From positions 434,001 through 498,000 of the forward strand of contig NZ_CP016757.1 in assembly GCF_001701045.1 (NCBI RefSeq): a stretch of DNA of 64,000 nucleotides, given 5' to 3'. The notes under the pieces were generated by a model. It had not been told where the DNA came from. It saw nothing but the letters and a program-made list of their open reading frames with translations, and searched no databases. The first letter of the stretch is position 1, and each line of letters begins with the position of its first letter. A program made the translations under genes and the position numbers. This document shows, piece by piece, positions 44,301-52,997 of the stretch. Origin of the DNA: Cloacibacillus porcorum (GTDB lineage Bacteria; Synergistota; Synergistia; Synergistales; Synergistaceae).

Positions 44301-45147
44301 GGCTGCCGCTGCCCTCCGTGACGATGTCCTTGCCGCTGCCGGAAATCTTGGCGCTGCCGGAGAGCACGCCGCGCACGCCGTACCTCTCAAGCGCCGGCAC
44401 GAGGTCGGCTACCGTGGTAAGATTCAGCGCTTCCAGCGATATCTGCATATCCATCGAGGGATAAAGAGCGCCGGAGAGCGAAACGCCGCCGTCCTCCAGA
44501 GCGGCGGAGAAATTGTCTGCGCGCCATACCCCCTGTGATTTGCCGATCGAGCCGCTCACGGAAAAATCCTTGCTCTCCACCGTTCCCTTTACGTCGAGAT
44601 CATAATTCAGCGAATTCTTGATACGGATGCGGCTGGGTTTGAAATTAATCGTGCCCCACTCCGTCCGCAGCGTGCTGTCGCTGATCATGACCGTGTCGAT
44701 GGGGATATCCGTCGGTCCGTCGGACTTCTTCTCCGACTTGGGCATCAGCTCCTGCAGCGCTTTGAGCGAAGTACCCACGCCGTCCAAGCCGATAAGCGAG
44801 ACGCGCGGACTGCCGGATAACACGCTCGGCAGAGAGATATCCACGCCGATATTTCTTATAAAAAGCAGCTTGTCGCCGGAGCGGGATATCTCGACATTAG
44901 ATGCGGTGAAGCCGGTGACGGGGTTTCCCTGCAGCGGTGACATCGTGACCTTCAGATTCAGCTGCTTTTCCGCCGCCTCCTCCACCTTGCCCTGAACGAA
45001 CTCGCCGAGGAAATTCATCTTTGTTAAGACAAAGCCTCCCCCCGCGATCAGGACGATAAAAATCGCCACACCGATCATCCATTTTCTTGCCGCCGATCTT
45101 TTGTTCTCTATATCCTTATCCAAAACAAATACCACCTTATGATGCAT
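41395..45147 (-). CDS. AsmA/TamB-like giant inner-membrane-anchored protein
   Basis: 1250 residues, the largest gene here. An N-terminal membrane anchor (about 23-45, KWMIGVAIFIVLIAGGGFVL) is followed by more than a thousand residues of repeating beta-rich segments with patterns such as G-x-(V/L)-x-G and AHLL-x-NGTF, as in AsmA/TamB/YhdP lipid-transport proteins. Those bridge the periplasm and move phospholipids or help outer-membrane assembly. The protein supports a diderm host. It is the first gene of a transcript that continues into cobU-cobS, an unexpected pairing. Confidence 0.78.
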   Translation of the reverse strand: MHHKVVFVLDKDIENKRSAARKWMIGVAIFIVLIAGGGFVLTKMNFLGEFVQGKVEEAAEKQLNLKVTMSPLQGNPVTGFTASNVEISRSGDKLLFIRNIGVDISLPSVLSGSPRVSLIGLDGVGTSLKALQELMPKSEKKSDGPTDIPIDTVMISDSTLRTEWGTINFKPSRIRIKNSLNYDLDVKGTVESKDFSVSGSIGKSQGVWRADNFSAALEDGGVSLSGALYPSMDMQISLEALNLTTVADLVPALERYGVRGVLSGSAKISGSGKDIVTEGSGSLHHAVIRGIPLEEVQTKWSYRPGEISVEVGQGKIFDSSLSGSFSLNTTSADSYLTLKADVKNLKFADWTAQFEKETAGRALFLKGSISSLSADLKGPLNALVGRIEMAPSNLSYQDIALNGLHGSAVFNGQPAGVLDMSATTGGRALALKGRLSFGEKVPTDLAFSTEGFPVEKILKSLPQTENVKVSGSVSLKGSCKGLIGHWVIGAEAASPLITADKVGKVSDISLSATYSMGDKKVSLLKSSAEWNGARITAKGTAAFAASADKQLSFDGTFRNVDAERFYPLISVLKTLDVEGVASGSWSLTGSPKAPVVKASVNTGAARFRDLRLAKLGMNIEYSGNTLSMDPISINAGGGRGTLACNVALPVKRADGMQSPTSWKLDGKVSRVDFSIINGLLKAGEDIGGEVSGTVTAGSAAGGGLDWSFDFTGDNVHWRNFKVQKINGAIEGNPREILIKKADGIFLNGATTGSGRIEMPKDGEPFSGAKLDLVASVKKLNVYELLRRHLPVVRAVQGLIETEIKVSGTVGDPKFDGSGRIAPFRYRGFLLPIVEVQYHGSLKDIVISDAHALLKNGTFKAYGHFYEDENDWRGKFNIRGEKIDMRQFGAYLPESFRSRFGGVADFSMKGDGKLSELTGTGVFSAPKMRLMGIRFENIKAPFFVSQNYIMIEDLNASTNGGTLTGGVGFDLKNSEWGGNLTVLSTDVQMLVKQAAPKLKGSISGLGDLKIRGGGEFGRESTVRAGGALYLHKGEVTSFDVLETAKKFTGGKPLRYDSVQATFTYDGGDLNILPGSQATAPKNDPLYRYVMLDGYISRKEDISLFAMGKVNIRALNSLIGAFQGLVSAGLDYTAGQLDKGEVLQSVLGGVLSGFAKNEFRFVTMNIGGTVTAPDFYNVKVQRAVRQNSAKDSIPTSNSDPDEKSLTQDGNTTFRFKFEIPVGPGDGGLGGDAKGQVFEQTLENLLKNVDFGL

Positions 45148-45614
45148 TCCTAATATTATATTGTTTACATACGTCCCATATGCGCCGCGGCGCCTTTAAA
45201 CTCTCCTACAGCCTGAGAGACAAAATAATTCTATCACGTTAAAGGGATTTTAAAACGTATATATGGCATATCGGAAGACAAAGCAATATTATGCACACGC
45301 ATAAAGTGAGGAGTAGACGATATACTAAAATAAAGTTATCATATTTGTCAGTTTGTGAGCTTTACTTGAGAGGCGGGTGAGACCATGACGATGACGGTGC
45401 TTTGAGGCGGCGCGTTTAGCGCGGTGCACGTGATGCATTATTGCATGGATCTCGCGAAGGCTTCTCTCCTGCAGATGTAGGCCTTTTATTATCCTGTAAT
45501 ATTCCCATCCTGCTTTTATCTAACGGTTCCGCATGGACGGCCCGCAGCATATGCGCGGGGCGATGTGCCGTGCGGTTGGACAATATTTTAAAATTTTAGG
45601 GAGTGTAGCATGTT
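45148..45614 (+). promoter_or_regulatory. 467-base gap with a structured leader before the ABC operon
   Basis: No gene is seen. Close to the ABC binding-protein start lies a nested hairpin: CCGCATGG (45529-45536) pairs with CCGTGCGG (45568-45575) with one wobble, enclosing CCCGC/GCGGG arms. Further up are small hairpins ATGCA-TTAT-TGCAT and CGCG-TTTAG-CGCG, and a weak terminator-like AAGGC/GCCTT with T-rich tail near 45458-45490. Together these could be an attenuated or ligand-sensing leader, but I recognise no known riboswitch consensus. Confidence 0.35.
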
Positions 45615-46718
45615 ATGAAAAAAATCATTGCCATTTTACTGACCGCCGCCCTATTCTCCATTTCCAGCCTGTCGGCTCTGGCCGCCGAGGTTCCCACACT
45701 GCGCGCCAGCTACAGCATGACGACGCACCAGGAGGCATTTATGGTCGCCATGGCGCGCGGCGAGAAATTCAAGGATTCCGGCGTTTGGCTCAAGCCAGTC
45801 GTTGAGAGAGAAAAATTCGACCTCTACGCAGACGGCAAAAGGGTCGCTCGCCTCAACGTCATTGTGACTAAGAGCGGTTCCGAGGCGACCTCGCTCTTTG
45901 CGCAGAACCATCTTGACCTGACCACGAACTCATTTCCCGCGATGCTCTCCGGCATTGACCGCGGAACGAAGATAAAAGTGCTCGCGCCTCTGCAGGCCGA
46001 CGCTATCGCGATGGTGGCGAGGAACGACATCAAAGCCAAGGGCTGGAAGGGATTCTCAGACTATGTTAAGAAATCCAAAAAACCGGTAACGGTGGGATAT
46101 CATTCGCCGACAAGCGCGCCGAAGATCGTCTTTGAGGCGGCTATGGACGAGGCGGGGTTCAAGATTACCGGCGACGCCAACGCGACAAAGGCCGACGCCG
46201 ATATTCTCATGATCGACCTCAAGGGCATTCCCAACGTCATTCCTGCTCTGGTAGCCAACCAGGTGGAATTCGCCGTTGTTCCCGCGCCGACCCCTGAAGT
46301 CATCGAGGCGAAAAAACAGGGCCGCGTCGTCCTTCAGATGAAAGAGCTGCCGCCGGCTGGCGCCTGGGAGAGCTTTCCCTGCTGCTGCATCGCGGGCCGC
46401 GAAGAGGTGATAGAGAAAAACCCAGAAGCGGTAAAAGCCTACGTGCGTCTGCTTACCGCCGCAAGCGACTGGTGCCAGAAGAATAAGATGGATGCCGCAG
46501 CCGAAACCGCCGACTGGCTCGGTCTTGAGCCTGAGGTGATCGCGAAGGCGGAGATGGAATTCTCGACGAGGGTGACGAAGACTTGGCTCAAAAACGCCGA
46601 GCTCTATCCCGAAATGCTCAACCGCCTTGGCCAGCTCACCGGTAAGCTCAAAGACAAAAAACTCAGTGAAGTAAAGGACGTAGTATTTGACTTCCGTTTT
46701 ACGCAGGTAGATAAATAA
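45615..46718 (+). CDS. ABC transporter substrate-binding protein, NitT/TauT-type
   Basis: 367 residues. Signal peptide to about residue 23 (LSALAAEVP). The mature part has the NMT1/SsuA-like layout: TLRASYSMTTHQEAFMVAMA, a lobe hinge with TVGYHSPTSAPKIVFEAAMD, and VVPAPTPEVIEAKKQGR. A run of three cysteines (ESFPCCCIAGREE) is unusual for a periplasmic protein. It delivers an unknown small ligand (sulfonate, nitrate, pyrimidine or metal-complex types are all in this family) to the next two gene products. Confidence 0.85.
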   Translation: MKKIIAILLTAALFSISSLSALAAEVPTLRASYSMTTHQEAFMVAMARGEKFKDSGVWLKPVVEREKFDLYADGKRVARLNVIVTKSGSEATSLFAQNHLDLTTNSFPAMLSGIDRGTKIKVLAPLQADAIAMVARNDIKAKGWKGFSDYVKKSKKPVTVGYHSPTSAPKIVFEAAMDEAGFKITGDANATKADADILMIDLKGIPNVIPALVANQVEFAVVPAPTPEVIEAKKQGRVVLQMKELPPAGAWESFPCCCIAGREEVIEKNPEAVKAYVRLLTAASDWCQKNKMDAAAETADWLGLEPEVIAKAEMEFSTRVTKTWLKNAELYPEMLNRLGQLTGKLKDKKLSEVKDVVFDFRFTQVDK

Positions 46719-46725
46719 AATATGC

Positions 46726-46766
46726 GAAGGGCACGGCCCGCACGGCAGAGGCGTGCCGTGCCCTTC
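46726..46766 (+). promoter_or_regulatory. Intra-operon hairpin after the binding-protein gene
   Basis: A perfect 12-bp stem, GAAGGGCACGGC (46726-46737) with GCCGTGCCCTTC (46755-46766). It sits between the binding-protein and permease genes and would favour binding-protein mRNA, as seen for dctP and livK in this window. Confidence 0.6.
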
Positions 46767-46788
46767 TTACCGGAGACTGGAGACAACG

Positions 46789-47625
46789 ATGAAATCATTC
46801 TCTTACAGGATACTGCTGCCCGCCGCGGCGCCGCTGCTCGTCCTCGTCATCTGGCAGTATGCGGCGCTGAAACTGGAAAACGAAGTCGTACTGCCTACCG
46901 TGCCGCAGGTATGGCGGCTCTTCATGCACCCCAATGAAGACATACTGCGCCTCGGCTCCATGATGCAGAACCTCGGCATGAGCACGATGCGTGTGCTCTG
47001 CGGCTACTTCGCGGGGCTGGCGCTCGCGCTTCCGCTGGGCATACTGATGGGCCACTACAAAAGCGTCAACCGCTTCATGGGCGCGCTGGTTGAAATGCTG
47101 CGCCCCATGCCTCCGCTCGCCTGGATACCGCTGATCCTTGCCTGGTTCGGCGTCGCGAGCTTCGCCACTTTGTTCGGAATCGAAGAGGGCGAATGGTACA
47201 CTTTTTTTAATAACATAAAATTCTCCATGCTTATCATCATCTTCATCGGGGCCTTCTTCCCGATACTGCTCAACACCGTCCACGGTGTCTCCAGTGTGCG
47301 GACGACGCTTGTGGACTCCGCGCGCGTGCTTGGAGCCTCCGAGCGCGACATCTTCATGAAAATACTGCTGCCTGCCGCCGCACCCTCTATTGTCACCGGT
47401 ATGCGTCTTGGTCTGGGCGTAGCCTGGATGTGCCTCGTGGCGGCGGAGATGATGCCCGGCAGCATCTCCGGAATCGGATATGTCATCACCCACGCCTACA
47501 CGGTAGCCCGCACCGATATCGTCGTCGCGGGGATGATAAGCATCGGGGCGATGGGGCTGGCGATAGACGTGGCCTTTCGCCGCTTCGAGGAAAAATGCTT
47601 CGCATGGCAGAGGCTGTCGCGGTGA
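46789..47625 (+). CDS. ABC transporter permease, SsuC/TauC type
   Basis: 278 residues from the ATG at 46789 with GGAGAC upstream; a longer in-frame start lies within the hairpin and is rejected. Five or six membrane segments. The EAA loop reads VDSARVLGASERDIFMKILLPAAAPSIVTGMRLGLG, the contact site for the ATPase. It forms the homodimeric channel of a NitT/TauT-type importer. Confidence 0.88.
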   Translation: MKSFSYRILLPAAAPLLVLVIWQYAALKLENEVVLPTVPQVWRLFMHPNEDILRLGSMMQNLGMSTMRVLCGYFAGLALALPLGILMGHYKSVNRFMGALVEMLRPMPPLAWIPLILAWFGVASFATLFGIEEGEWYTFFNNIKFSMLIIIFIGAFFPILLNTVHGVSSVRTTLVDSARVLGASERDIFMKILLPAAAPSIVTGMRLGLGVAWMCLVAAEMMPGSISGIGYVITHAYTVARTDIVVAGMISIGAMGLAIDVAFRRFEEKCFAWQRLSR

Positions 47626-48386
47626 GGCCGCTTATCGAAACGCGCGGCGTGCGCAGAGAATTTGTCCTTGACGGCGGGGAACGCGTGCTTGCCCTGGACG
47701 GTGTTGACATAGAGGTCCACGATAAAGAATTTGTCTGTCTGCTGGGGCCCTCCGGCTGCGGAAAATCGACCTGGCTGCGCCTTGTCGCCGGTCTTGACGA
47801 GCCTACCACAGGGGAAATCCTCTACAAGGGAGAACCGGTCAAAGGCCCGGGGCGCGAACGCGGCATGGTCTTTCAGGAATACTCCCTGCTGCCCTGGCGC
47901 ACCGTGGCGGAAAACGTCGCGCTGGGTCCGGAGTTCAATGGCGCTGGCAAACGGGAAAGGCGGGAAATGGCGATGGACTACCTGGCGCGCGTCGGCCTGG
48001 AAAAATTCGCCGACGCTAAGCCACACGAACTCTCCGGCGGTATGCGTCAGCGTGCGGCGATCGCGCGGGCCCTCGCGAACGATCCCGAAGTGCTCCTCAT
48101 GGACGAACCCTTCGGCGCGCTCGACGCGCACACGCGAGTGCTGCTCCAGAAAGAACTTCTCCGCATCTGGGAGCTGGACCGGAAGACCGTCGTCTTCGTC
48201 ACCCACAGCGTTGACGAGGCACTCTTTCTCGCGGACCGCATAGTCGTCATGACGGCCCATCCGGGACATGTGCTGGAAGATATCAGAGTGAAATTTGAAA
48301 GGCCGCGCCATCGGTCGGTAGCTGGCTATGGCGAAATGACGGAGAGGATATTCGCCCTGCTTGAGAGTGGAGAGCAGGAAAACTAA
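47622..48386 (+). CDS. ABC transporter ATPase, SsuB/TauB type
   Basis: 254 residues from GTG 47622, eight bases after GCAGAGG and overlapping the permease stop by four bases; ATGs at 47595 and 47604 are alternatives. Walker A is GPSGCGKST, signature LSGGMRQRAAIARAL, Walker B VLLMDEPFGALDAHTR, and the switch histidine lies in FVTHSVDEALFLADR. MVFQEYSLLPWRTV is the usual Q-loop of NitT/TauT ATPases. Last gene of the operon. Confidence 0.92.
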   Translation: MRPLIETRGVRREFVLDGGERVLALDGVDIEVHDKEFVCLLGPSGCGKSTWLRLVAGLDEPTTGEILYKGEPVKGPGRERGMVFQEYSLLPWRTVAENVALGPEFNGAGKRERREMAMDYLARVGLEKFADAKPHELSGGMRQRAAIARALANDPEVLLMDEPFGALDAHTRVLLQKELLRIWELDRKTVVFVTHSVDEALFLADRIVVMTAHPGHVLEDIRVKFERPRHRSVAGYGEMTERIFALLESGEQEN

Positions 48387-48437
48387 CCTTCCCTTTTATG
48401 GCGGGCGCCGCCTGCGCCCGCATGAACCCATGTGGCC

Positions 48438-49103
48438 TTACCGCGGCGGCAGGCTCTTTCTATTGGTGGATTTTGGCGCGTAATCGCGCATACCGGGGAC
48501 CGCGCCGCCCGCGATCTCCCAGAGATAGAGCGAAGCTAGACTGCCACAAGGGGAGTAGCGTTTTCTGTATTTTTCAAAAAGCGCCGGTGTAATCTCCTTG
48601 TGGTGATAAAGCATCCGCAGCCCGCGGCGGATGCCGAAATCCCCGTAGCTCAGCACATCGCGCCGCTGCATGGAGAAAATCAGCAGCATCTCGGCGGTCC
48701 AGACGCCGATGCCGCGGAGGGCGCTCAGCGTCTCGATCACCGCCCCGTCCTCCATATCCCACAGCGCGGCGGGGTCAAACTCTCCGGCCTCCGTCTTCCG
48801 CGCGAGCTCAGTGATATACTCCGCCTTTCTGAACGAAATACCGAAACCCTGCATCCGTTCCAGGCCGGCGGTGCAGACGCTGCGCGGCGTCACCTCGCCG
48901 AGACCGGCGGAAATCCGCGCCCAGACCGTCCTCTGCGCCTGCGTCGAAATCTGCTGCCCCGCGATATGGTGGACGAGCGCGGAAAAAATATCCGGCTCTA
49001 CATGCCAGCCGGAGAGCGGCCCGATCTCCCCGATCGCCGCCGCGAGTTTCTTATCCCTTTTCTTCAGATAATCCAGCTCTTCCTCGGTATATGAAAAATT
49101 CAC
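48438..49103 (-). CDS. DNA-3-methyladenine glycosylase II-like (HhH-GPD)
   Basis: 221 residues. The helix-hairpin-helix is LSALRGIGVWTAEMLLIFSM, followed by the catalytic aspartate in YGDFGIRRGL. IAGQQISTQAQRTVWARI matches the AlkA core. It lacks the extra N-terminal domain of E. coli AlkA and any Fe-S cysteines, like the short AlkA of Gram-positives. It removes alkylated bases in repair. Single gene, convergent with the ABC operon. Confidence 0.9.
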   Translation of the reverse strand: MNFSYTEEELDYLKKRDKKLAAAIGEIGPLSGWHVEPDIFSALVHHIAGQQISTQAQRTVWARISAGLGEVTPRSVCTAGLERMQGFGISFRKAEYITELARKTEAGEFDPAALWDMEDGAVIETLSALRGIGVWTAEMLLIFSMQRRDVLSYGDFGIRRGLRMLYHHKEITPALFEKYRKRYSPCGSLASLYLWEIAGGAVPGMRDYAPKSTNRKSLPPR

Positions 49104-49219
49104 GTGCTGCTCACGCCCTTATCCCCGTATATCTTAATTATAAGGGAAAAGGCAGACGCCTGTCAGCGGTACGGCCGAAGGGGGCAAGGCAAATGTATAA
49201 ATCAGCCGCCGCCCGGCGG

Positions 49220-50308
49220 CTACGGCTTTCTGCGCGTTCTGAGCGGCGAGCCGGCAATCATGAAAAGCAGCAGTACGATACCCACCGCGCCGTTGGCGCT
49301 GTAAATGATATTTACAAGACTCTTGAAAGAGATAAACGCGCCTGCCAGACAGCCCGCGGCGGAGAGCGCCGCCGTCAGCAGATAAAATTTCCGCGACCTT
49401 TCGGCGGCAAAACGCGCCGATACCGCCCACAAAAGCGGCACGGCAGAGGAAAATATGCCGCCCATGATGATAAATGAAAAGGCCAGCGCGATTTCGGGAT
49501 GTATCTTCGCCGCGAGAATCAGCGAGGGGATGTCGGAGGCGGCCACCTCTTTGATGGAGGCGAACATTCCGCACATCAGCACGATAATGCCCAGCGCGAA
49601 GCCGACCGCGCCCAGCGAAGCGCCGAGCACCGCCTCCTTCGCCGAATTGGCCCGGTGCCCCATCGCCGCGGTGAAGGCCGCAAGCCACAGCATCTGGTTG
49701 CCGCTGTAAAAGACGCCGGCGGTGAACCAGTTCGTCCCCGCCCGGTAGATGTCGACCTCTCCCGCTTCGACGAGTTTAGCGCCGGCCATGATGCCGCTGA
49801 GATTTCCCAGCGCCGAATAGAGGCCGATGCCGACCGCGAACAATATCAGGACCGGGCCGATCATACCGATGACGTCTACGATCCTGCCGAGGCCGAGCAT
49901 CACCGTGCCGCCAGACAGCACCGCCATCAGCGCGCAGCCCACATAGACCGGCAGGCCGTAATACTGGGCGACCGTCGCCCCCGCGCCGCCGATCAGCACG
50001 ATAAAAGAGGCGTAGATACAGACGACCGAAAAATAATCATAGACGCCTCCTATATGGCGTCCGCAGTAACAGCGAAAAATATCGTTGGTGTTTTCAAATT
50101 CCGTGGCATAACCGGTGAAGGCGAAGCTGCCCGCCGCGTAGGCGATGACGACCAAAGTCAGTGCCGCCGTAAGAAAACCGTTCAGCCCATAGCCGGTGAA
50201 ATACTGAAGCACCTCCTGCCCCGTAGCGAAACCGGCTCCGACGAGCAGGGATATCGTCGACCCCGCAAAAATCACGACATTCCACAAACTTACCTTTTCG
50301 GTTCTCAT
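49220..50308 (-). CDS. YkvI-family membrane permease-like protein
   Basis: 362 residues with ten or more hydrophobic segments. The N-terminus GSTISLLVGAGFATGQEVLQ, with an unwound first helix containing Gly-Ala-Gly-Phe-Ala, is typical of LeuT/APC-fold carriers and of the YkvI family. Substrate unknown. A TATAAT (complement of 50331-50336) lies just upstream as a likely -10. Single-gene unit. Confidence 0.8.
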   Translation of the reverse strand: MRTEKVSLWNVVIFAGSTISLLVGAGFATGQEVLQYFTGYGLNGFLTAALTLVVIAYAAGSFAFTGYATEFENTNDIFRCYCGRHIGGVYDYFSVVCIYASFIVLIGGAGATVAQYYGLPVYVGCALMAVLSGGTVMLGLGRIVDVIGMIGPVLILFAVGIGLYSALGNLSGIMAGAKLVEAGEVDIYRAGTNWFTAGVFYSGNQMLWLAAFTAAMGHRANSAKEAVLGASLGAVGFALGIIVLMCGMFASIKEVAASDIPSLILAAKIHPEIALAFSFIIMGGIFSSAVPLLWAVSARFAAERSRKFYLLTAALSAAGCLAGAFISFKSLVNIIYSANGAVGIVLLLFMIAGSPLRTRRKP

Positions 50309-50416
50309 CAGAGGTCATCCTTTCACGTCTATTATACTTGTCATAAAAATGAAGATACTTTCCACGCTGTTAAATTATAAAACGGCAAGTCCAACAATAG
50401 TCCAACAAGCCCGGAG

Positions 50417-50828
50417 CAAACGCATCAATAATGATCATAGACGATAAACAACGGTTTCCTGCAAGTTGGAAAAGAGAAAAACAGCGATTTAGCTCTGATA
50501 GGGGAAACGATAAATCGTGATTTACCAAAGATTTTGGCGCCATCTCAGAGGGAGCTCCCCGCGAAGCGGGGTGAGGGAGAGTTGACCTTATGTCCTCCCG
50601 CGGCTTTTGCCGCGGGCTCTGTTTTGCGCGGGAACCGCGCCAAACAGAGCAACACTCCTTCCGTCTCGCCGCAAAAGCGGCGGCGATCCACCTTCCTCAG
50701 AGAGGAAGGCTTTAAGAAAAAACCGCCGTTTATCATCGATAGGCCATAAGCTAAACCGCTATTTGTCATTTACCATATCAAAGCTAAATCGCCATTTATC
50801 TTCTTTCTGATTTTTCTTGATGCGTTTG
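50417..50828. repeat. Dispersed structured repeat, copy A, with terminal inverted repeats
   Basis: A 412-base element bounded by perfect 12-base inverted repeats CAAACGCATCAA (50417-50428) and TTGATGCGTTTG (50817-50828). Inside are further inverted arms (GCGATTTAGCT/AGCTAAATCGC) and a core (50519-50764) that recurs inverted at 57681-57924. The core holds hairpins such as CGCGGCTTTTGCCGCG and GGCGCGGTTCCCGCGCC on either strand. Open frames crossing it are artefacts of its composition. It fills the 643-base gap between the YkvI-like and macrodomain genes; 50309-50416 also has a direct repeat AGTCCAACAA at about 50388 and 50399. Confidence 0.8.
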
Positions 50829-50951
50829 CCCTGCAACAAATCCGCCATGCCGTAATTTGCGAATTTCCCCTGCGTCCTGCCTGCGGGAGGAGGGACCGGG
50901 CGGCGGAATTTCTGTTAAAATTGTCGCATCACCTGTGAAAGGAGCGGCAAT

Positions 50952-51419
50952 ATGGCTTTTGAAATAATCCACGGAGATATTACCAAGGTAAAGGCCGACG
51001 CGATCGTCAACGCGGCTAATACGTCTCTGCGCGCGGGCGGCGGGGTATGCGGCGCGATATTCGCGGCGGCGGGCGCTGAGGATCTGACACGCGCCTGCGA
51101 GGCCGTCGGCGGCGTCGCCACGGGAGCCGCCGTCGTCACCCCCGGATTCGCGCTGCCGGCGAAATATATAATCCACACCGCCGGCCCCGTCTGGCATGGC
51201 GGCGGCGCGGGGGAGCCGGAGCTTCTCGCCTCCTGCTATAAAAGCTCGCTGAAACTCGCCGCGGAAAAGGGCTGCCGCTCAGTGGCCTTTCCGCTCATCT
51301 CCGCCGGCATCTTCGGATATCCGAAAGACGAGGCAATGCGCGTCGCCGAGGCGTCGATAAGAGAATTCCTGCGGGAAGACGATGACATGAGGGTAATGCT
51401 GGTGCTCTTCGCGGGCTGA
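50952..51419 (+). CDS. Macrodomain protein (ADP-ribose-binding/hydrolase)
   Basis: 155 residues with a GAAAGGAG site. Macrodomain motifs: [33 protein letters not shown], and [19 protein letters not shown]. The NAAN asparagines and the GGGV loop match the YmdB/MacroD group, which hydrolyses O-acetyl-ADP-ribose or removes ADP-ribose from proteins. Single gene; terminator at 51479. Confidence 0.93.
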   Translation: MAFEIIHGDITKVKADAIVNAANTSLRAGGGVCGAIFAAAGAEDLTRACEAVGGVATGAAVVTPGFALPAKYIIHTAGPVWHGGGAGEPELLASCYKSSLKLAAEKGCRSVAFPLISAGIFGYPKDEAMRVAEASIREFLREDDDMRVMLVLFAG

Positions 51420-51478
51420 CAGCGCCGCGTAACATTCCTTATAGCCGGTAAAATCGAAACATAGCGGCGAGACGCTGA

Positions 51479-51509
51479 AAGCCCCCGCAATATTCCTGTG
51501 CGGGGGCTT
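51479..51509. terminator. Terminator between macrodomain and aldo/keto reductase genes
   Basis: AAGCCCCCGCA (51479-51489) pairs perfectly with TGCGGGGGCTT (51499-51509). It lies in the 242-base gap between two converging genes; T-run is short. Confidence 0.6.
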
Positions 51510-51661
51510 ATAGCGTAATGTGACATACCTGCGCCGGGCTTCGGCCGTCTAAAAAAATCAATGTACGTCCGCCTCCGCGGAGGGAGGCCCCGCCGCACGG
51601 TGGTTTTAAGCCGTAAGGCCGTCTATCTTGCAGCTGAACGGCCATGCCCGGCGGGCCTTCG

Positions 51662-52813
51662 CTACGCGCCGAATACCGCCTTTGCCTGACGCATATTTTC
51701 GACTACGGGCACGCCGAAGGGACAGCGGCTCTCGCAGGCCCCGCACTCGATACAGTCCTGTGCCCTGTGGGGCAGCGCCGCGTAATGCTCGCGCACCGTC
51801 TCCGGCACCGCGCCCTGCGCCTTTGCCAGACTGAGGAACTTCGTCACCGCCGCGACGTCGATCCCCGCGGGGCAGGGCGCGCAGTGACCGCAGTACATAC
51901 AGTGGCCGCGCCAGCTTATCTTCGGCAGCGAGGCGAGAGCCGCCGCGTAATCCCTCTCCGCCGCCGGAGCCTCGGAATAGGCGATACTCTCCCGCAGCTC
52001 TTCCGGCGTACGCGCCCCGGAGAGCACAGTTGCGACGGCGGGGCGCGTCAGCGCGTAGTGGAGACACTGCCAGGGGGTGAGCGCGCGTCCCGCGGGCGAC
52101 AGCTCTTCGTCCAGCAGATCGCCGCCGCCGAAAGCCTTCATAACCGTTATCGCCACGCCGAGACGGCTGCACATTTCGTAAAGCGATTCGCGCTCCGCGT
52201 CCATATTCAGCAGCGGTTTACTGTAACTCTCCTCGCTCCAGAGCCGTTCGCAGTCCTCGCCGCCCGGCTGCAGATCATAGCAGGGGTTGACGCTGAACAT
52301 CAGCACCTCGACAAATCCGCTCTCCACCGCCGCGGCGGCCGCGGCGGGGTTATGGCTGCTGACGCCGATATGCCTTATCCTTCCCGCTGCTTTGAGCTCC
52401 TGCGCGTAGCGCATCATGGGCCCCTCCGCGATCCCGCGCCAGTCCTCCGTCGAATCGCAGTAATGTATCATGCCGACCTCGACATAGTCGGTGCCGAGCA
52501 GCCGCAACAGCTCCTCAAAACTCTCGCGCACCTCTCTCTCGTCGCGCGTGCGCCGGTACTGTCCATCCTCCCACGTCGTGCATAGATGGGCCTGTAAGAC
52601 GAACTCCCCGCGCCGCCCCGCGAGCGCGCGCCCAAGATTCTCCCTCACCAGGGGGTCCGAGGAATAGAGGTCTATATAATTCACGCCGCCCGCGGCGGCG
52701 ATATCCACCAATTCTTTCGTATAACGCCCGTCGTGACCGACAAATCCCTCGCAGCCGAGGCCGATCTCGCTCACCATAATTCCCGTCGAGCCAAGTTCAC
52801 GATATTTCATCAT
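51662..52813 (-). CDS. Aldo/keto reductase with C-terminal ferredoxin domain
   Basis: 383 residues. The TIM-barrel reductase part has IDLYSSDP, YVEVGMIHYCDS and GVSSHNPAAA, covering residues 1-270. Two 4Fe-4S motifs follow: CMYCGHCAPCPAGI and CIECGACESRCPFG. This fused form is common in anaerobes. The canonical catalytic Asp-Tyr-Lys-His set is partly altered, so the substrate is not predictable. GGGAGG precedes two adjacent ATGs. Confidence 0.88.
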   Translation of the reverse strand: MMKYRELGSTGIMVSEIGLGCEGFVGHDGRYTKELVDIAAAGGVNYIDLYSSDPLVRENLGRALAGRRGEFVLQAHLCTTWEDGQYRRTRDEREVRESFEELLRLLGTDYVEVGMIHYCDSTEDWRGIAEGPMMRYAQELKAAGRIRHIGVSSHNPAAAAAAVESGFVEVLMFSVNPCYDLQPGGEDCERLWSEESYSKPLLNMDAERESLYEMCSRLGVAITVMKAFGGGDLLDEELSPAGRALTPWQCLHYALTRPAVATVLSGARTPEELRESIAYSEAPAAERDYAAALASLPKISWRGHCMYCGHCAPCPAGIDVAAVTKFLSLAKAQGAVPETVREHYAALPHRAQDCIECGACESRCPFGVPVVENMRQAKAVFGA

Positions 52814-52997
52814 TCGTCCTCCCGGCGGCTCCGACGCGCGGAGCCGTTCAATAATTTTTGTGCGATGAGACTATAGTACTTGGAGTTGGCTCTAAGTCAA
52901 GAACCCACACCGCTCCTTTGTGGCCTTCCGCGGCTCCTCCCACTGTTAAAGTTGTCACACCTTGACTTTACACAACCCAATAAGGAGGACTGCGACA

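Noticed and set aside
45361-45480. A thiamine-pyrophosphate riboswitch before the ABC operon
   Set aside because: The conserved CTGAGA and paired ACCTGA-type segments are absent.
50534-50810. Short proteins within the dispersed repeat (similar frames in both copies)
   Set aside because: The sequence is palindromic and open in several frames on both strands, which fits structured repeat DNA and not a protein.
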